DNA of 5,512 nt from Gemmatimonadota bacterium (GTDB taxonomy: Bacteria > Gemmatimonadota > Gemmatimonadetes > Longimicrobiales > RSA9), in the NCBI GenBank assembly GCA_019689775.1, contig JADGGV010000297.1, forward strand, positions 1 to 5,512. The letters run 5' to 3'. Of this stretch, positions 5,431-5,512 are shown piece after piece. The notes under the pieces were generated by a model, which had not been told where the DNA came from, did no database searches, and saw nothing but the letters and a program-made list of their open reading frames with translations. The position numbers and the translations under genes are program-made. Numbering within the stretch: position 1 is the first letter of the stretch; each line of letters opens with the position of its first letter.

Positions 5431-5512
5431 CCGGTCCGACGCAAGCTTCAGCTACCGACGCGACGCGGGCTTCAGGCGCCGACCCGACGCAAGCTTCGCG
5501 CACCGATGGCGG
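5431..5512. repeat. 24-bp tandem repeat, about 3.4 copies, running off the edge
   Basis: Units begin at 5431, 5455 and 5479, and a fourth starts at 5503 and is cut by the window end. Each begins with CCG and shares the core CGACGCRRGCTTC (CGACGCAAGCTTC in units 1 and 3, CGACGCGGGCTTC in unit 2); the last five or six bases vary. The period of 24 equals eight codons, so any reading frame gives an eight-residue repeat: P-x-RR-(K/G)-L on the plus strand and x-x-x-EA-(C/R)-V on the minus strand. It lies about 90 bases upstream of the desaturase start codon, so it could be a regulatory array, a minisatellite or the end of an upstream gene. Confidence 0.8.

Noticed and set aside
5418..5450. Possible desaturase promoter on the minus strand (TTGCGT, 17 bases, GATCTT)
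   Set aside because: The -10 match is only 3/6 and the -35 lies inside the tandem repeat, so the support is too weak to list.
5206..5512. Plus-strand open frame from an ATG at 5206 to the window edge
   Set aside because: It runs antisense through the desaturase N-terminus and its ribosome site with no ribosome site of its own. Only the repeat part is of interest, and that is reported separately.

Overview
The window is very GC-rich (by eye around 70% or more; not computed), with codon third positions almost all G or C. It carries four protein genes from what looks like a bacterial chromosome. I see no phage, transposase, plasmid or CRISPR signal. The mix of genes (an RhlE-type DEAD-box helicase, a phytoene-dehydrogenase-like flavoprotein, a stearoyl-CoA-type desaturase and an unrecognised gene) and the codon style would suit a high-GC free-living bacterium. 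Gemmatimonadota/Longimicrobiales is my guess from general impression only, and Actinomycetota, Myxococcota or other high-GC groups cannot be excluded from sequence reading alone.

Layout: (1) 2-1183, + strand: the 3' part of an unrecognised gene, open at the left edge, probably helical in its C-terminal half. (2) 1184-1422: a 239-base spacer. It contains a well-spaced sigma70-like promoter, a small palindrome overlapping the -35 box, and an 82-base near-perfect inverted repeat that runs straight into seven T residues, ending only 24 bases before the next start codon. (3) 1423-2679, +: RhlE-like ATP-dependent RNA helicase with a TTG start, followed by a 10-bp stem terminator-like hairpin. (4) 2763-4208, +: FAD-dependent oxidoreductase of the phytoene dehydrogenase/PYROXD2-like group. 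(5) 4209-4296: convergent spacer with two strong hairpins. (6) 4297-5340, - strand: acyl-CoA/fatty-acid delta-9-type desaturase carrying an extra ~90-residue alanine-rich helical tail. (7) 5341-5512: the desaturase ribosome binding site and upstream region, ending in a 24-bp-period tandem repeat that continues beyond the window.

The genes do not form an obvious pathway. The oxidoreductase and the desaturase both belong to families that act on hydrophobic, lipid-like substrates and face each other convergently, but a functional link is conjecture. The most interesting non-coding signal is the helicase leader. It can fold either as one long hairpin or as a set of local hairpins with a short terminator, which suggests either attenuation of the helicase gene or a short stand-alone RNA. 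The most interesting protein signal is the Ala/Lys/Glu repeat tail on the desaturase. I found nothing here that is clearly a new defence or mobile system.
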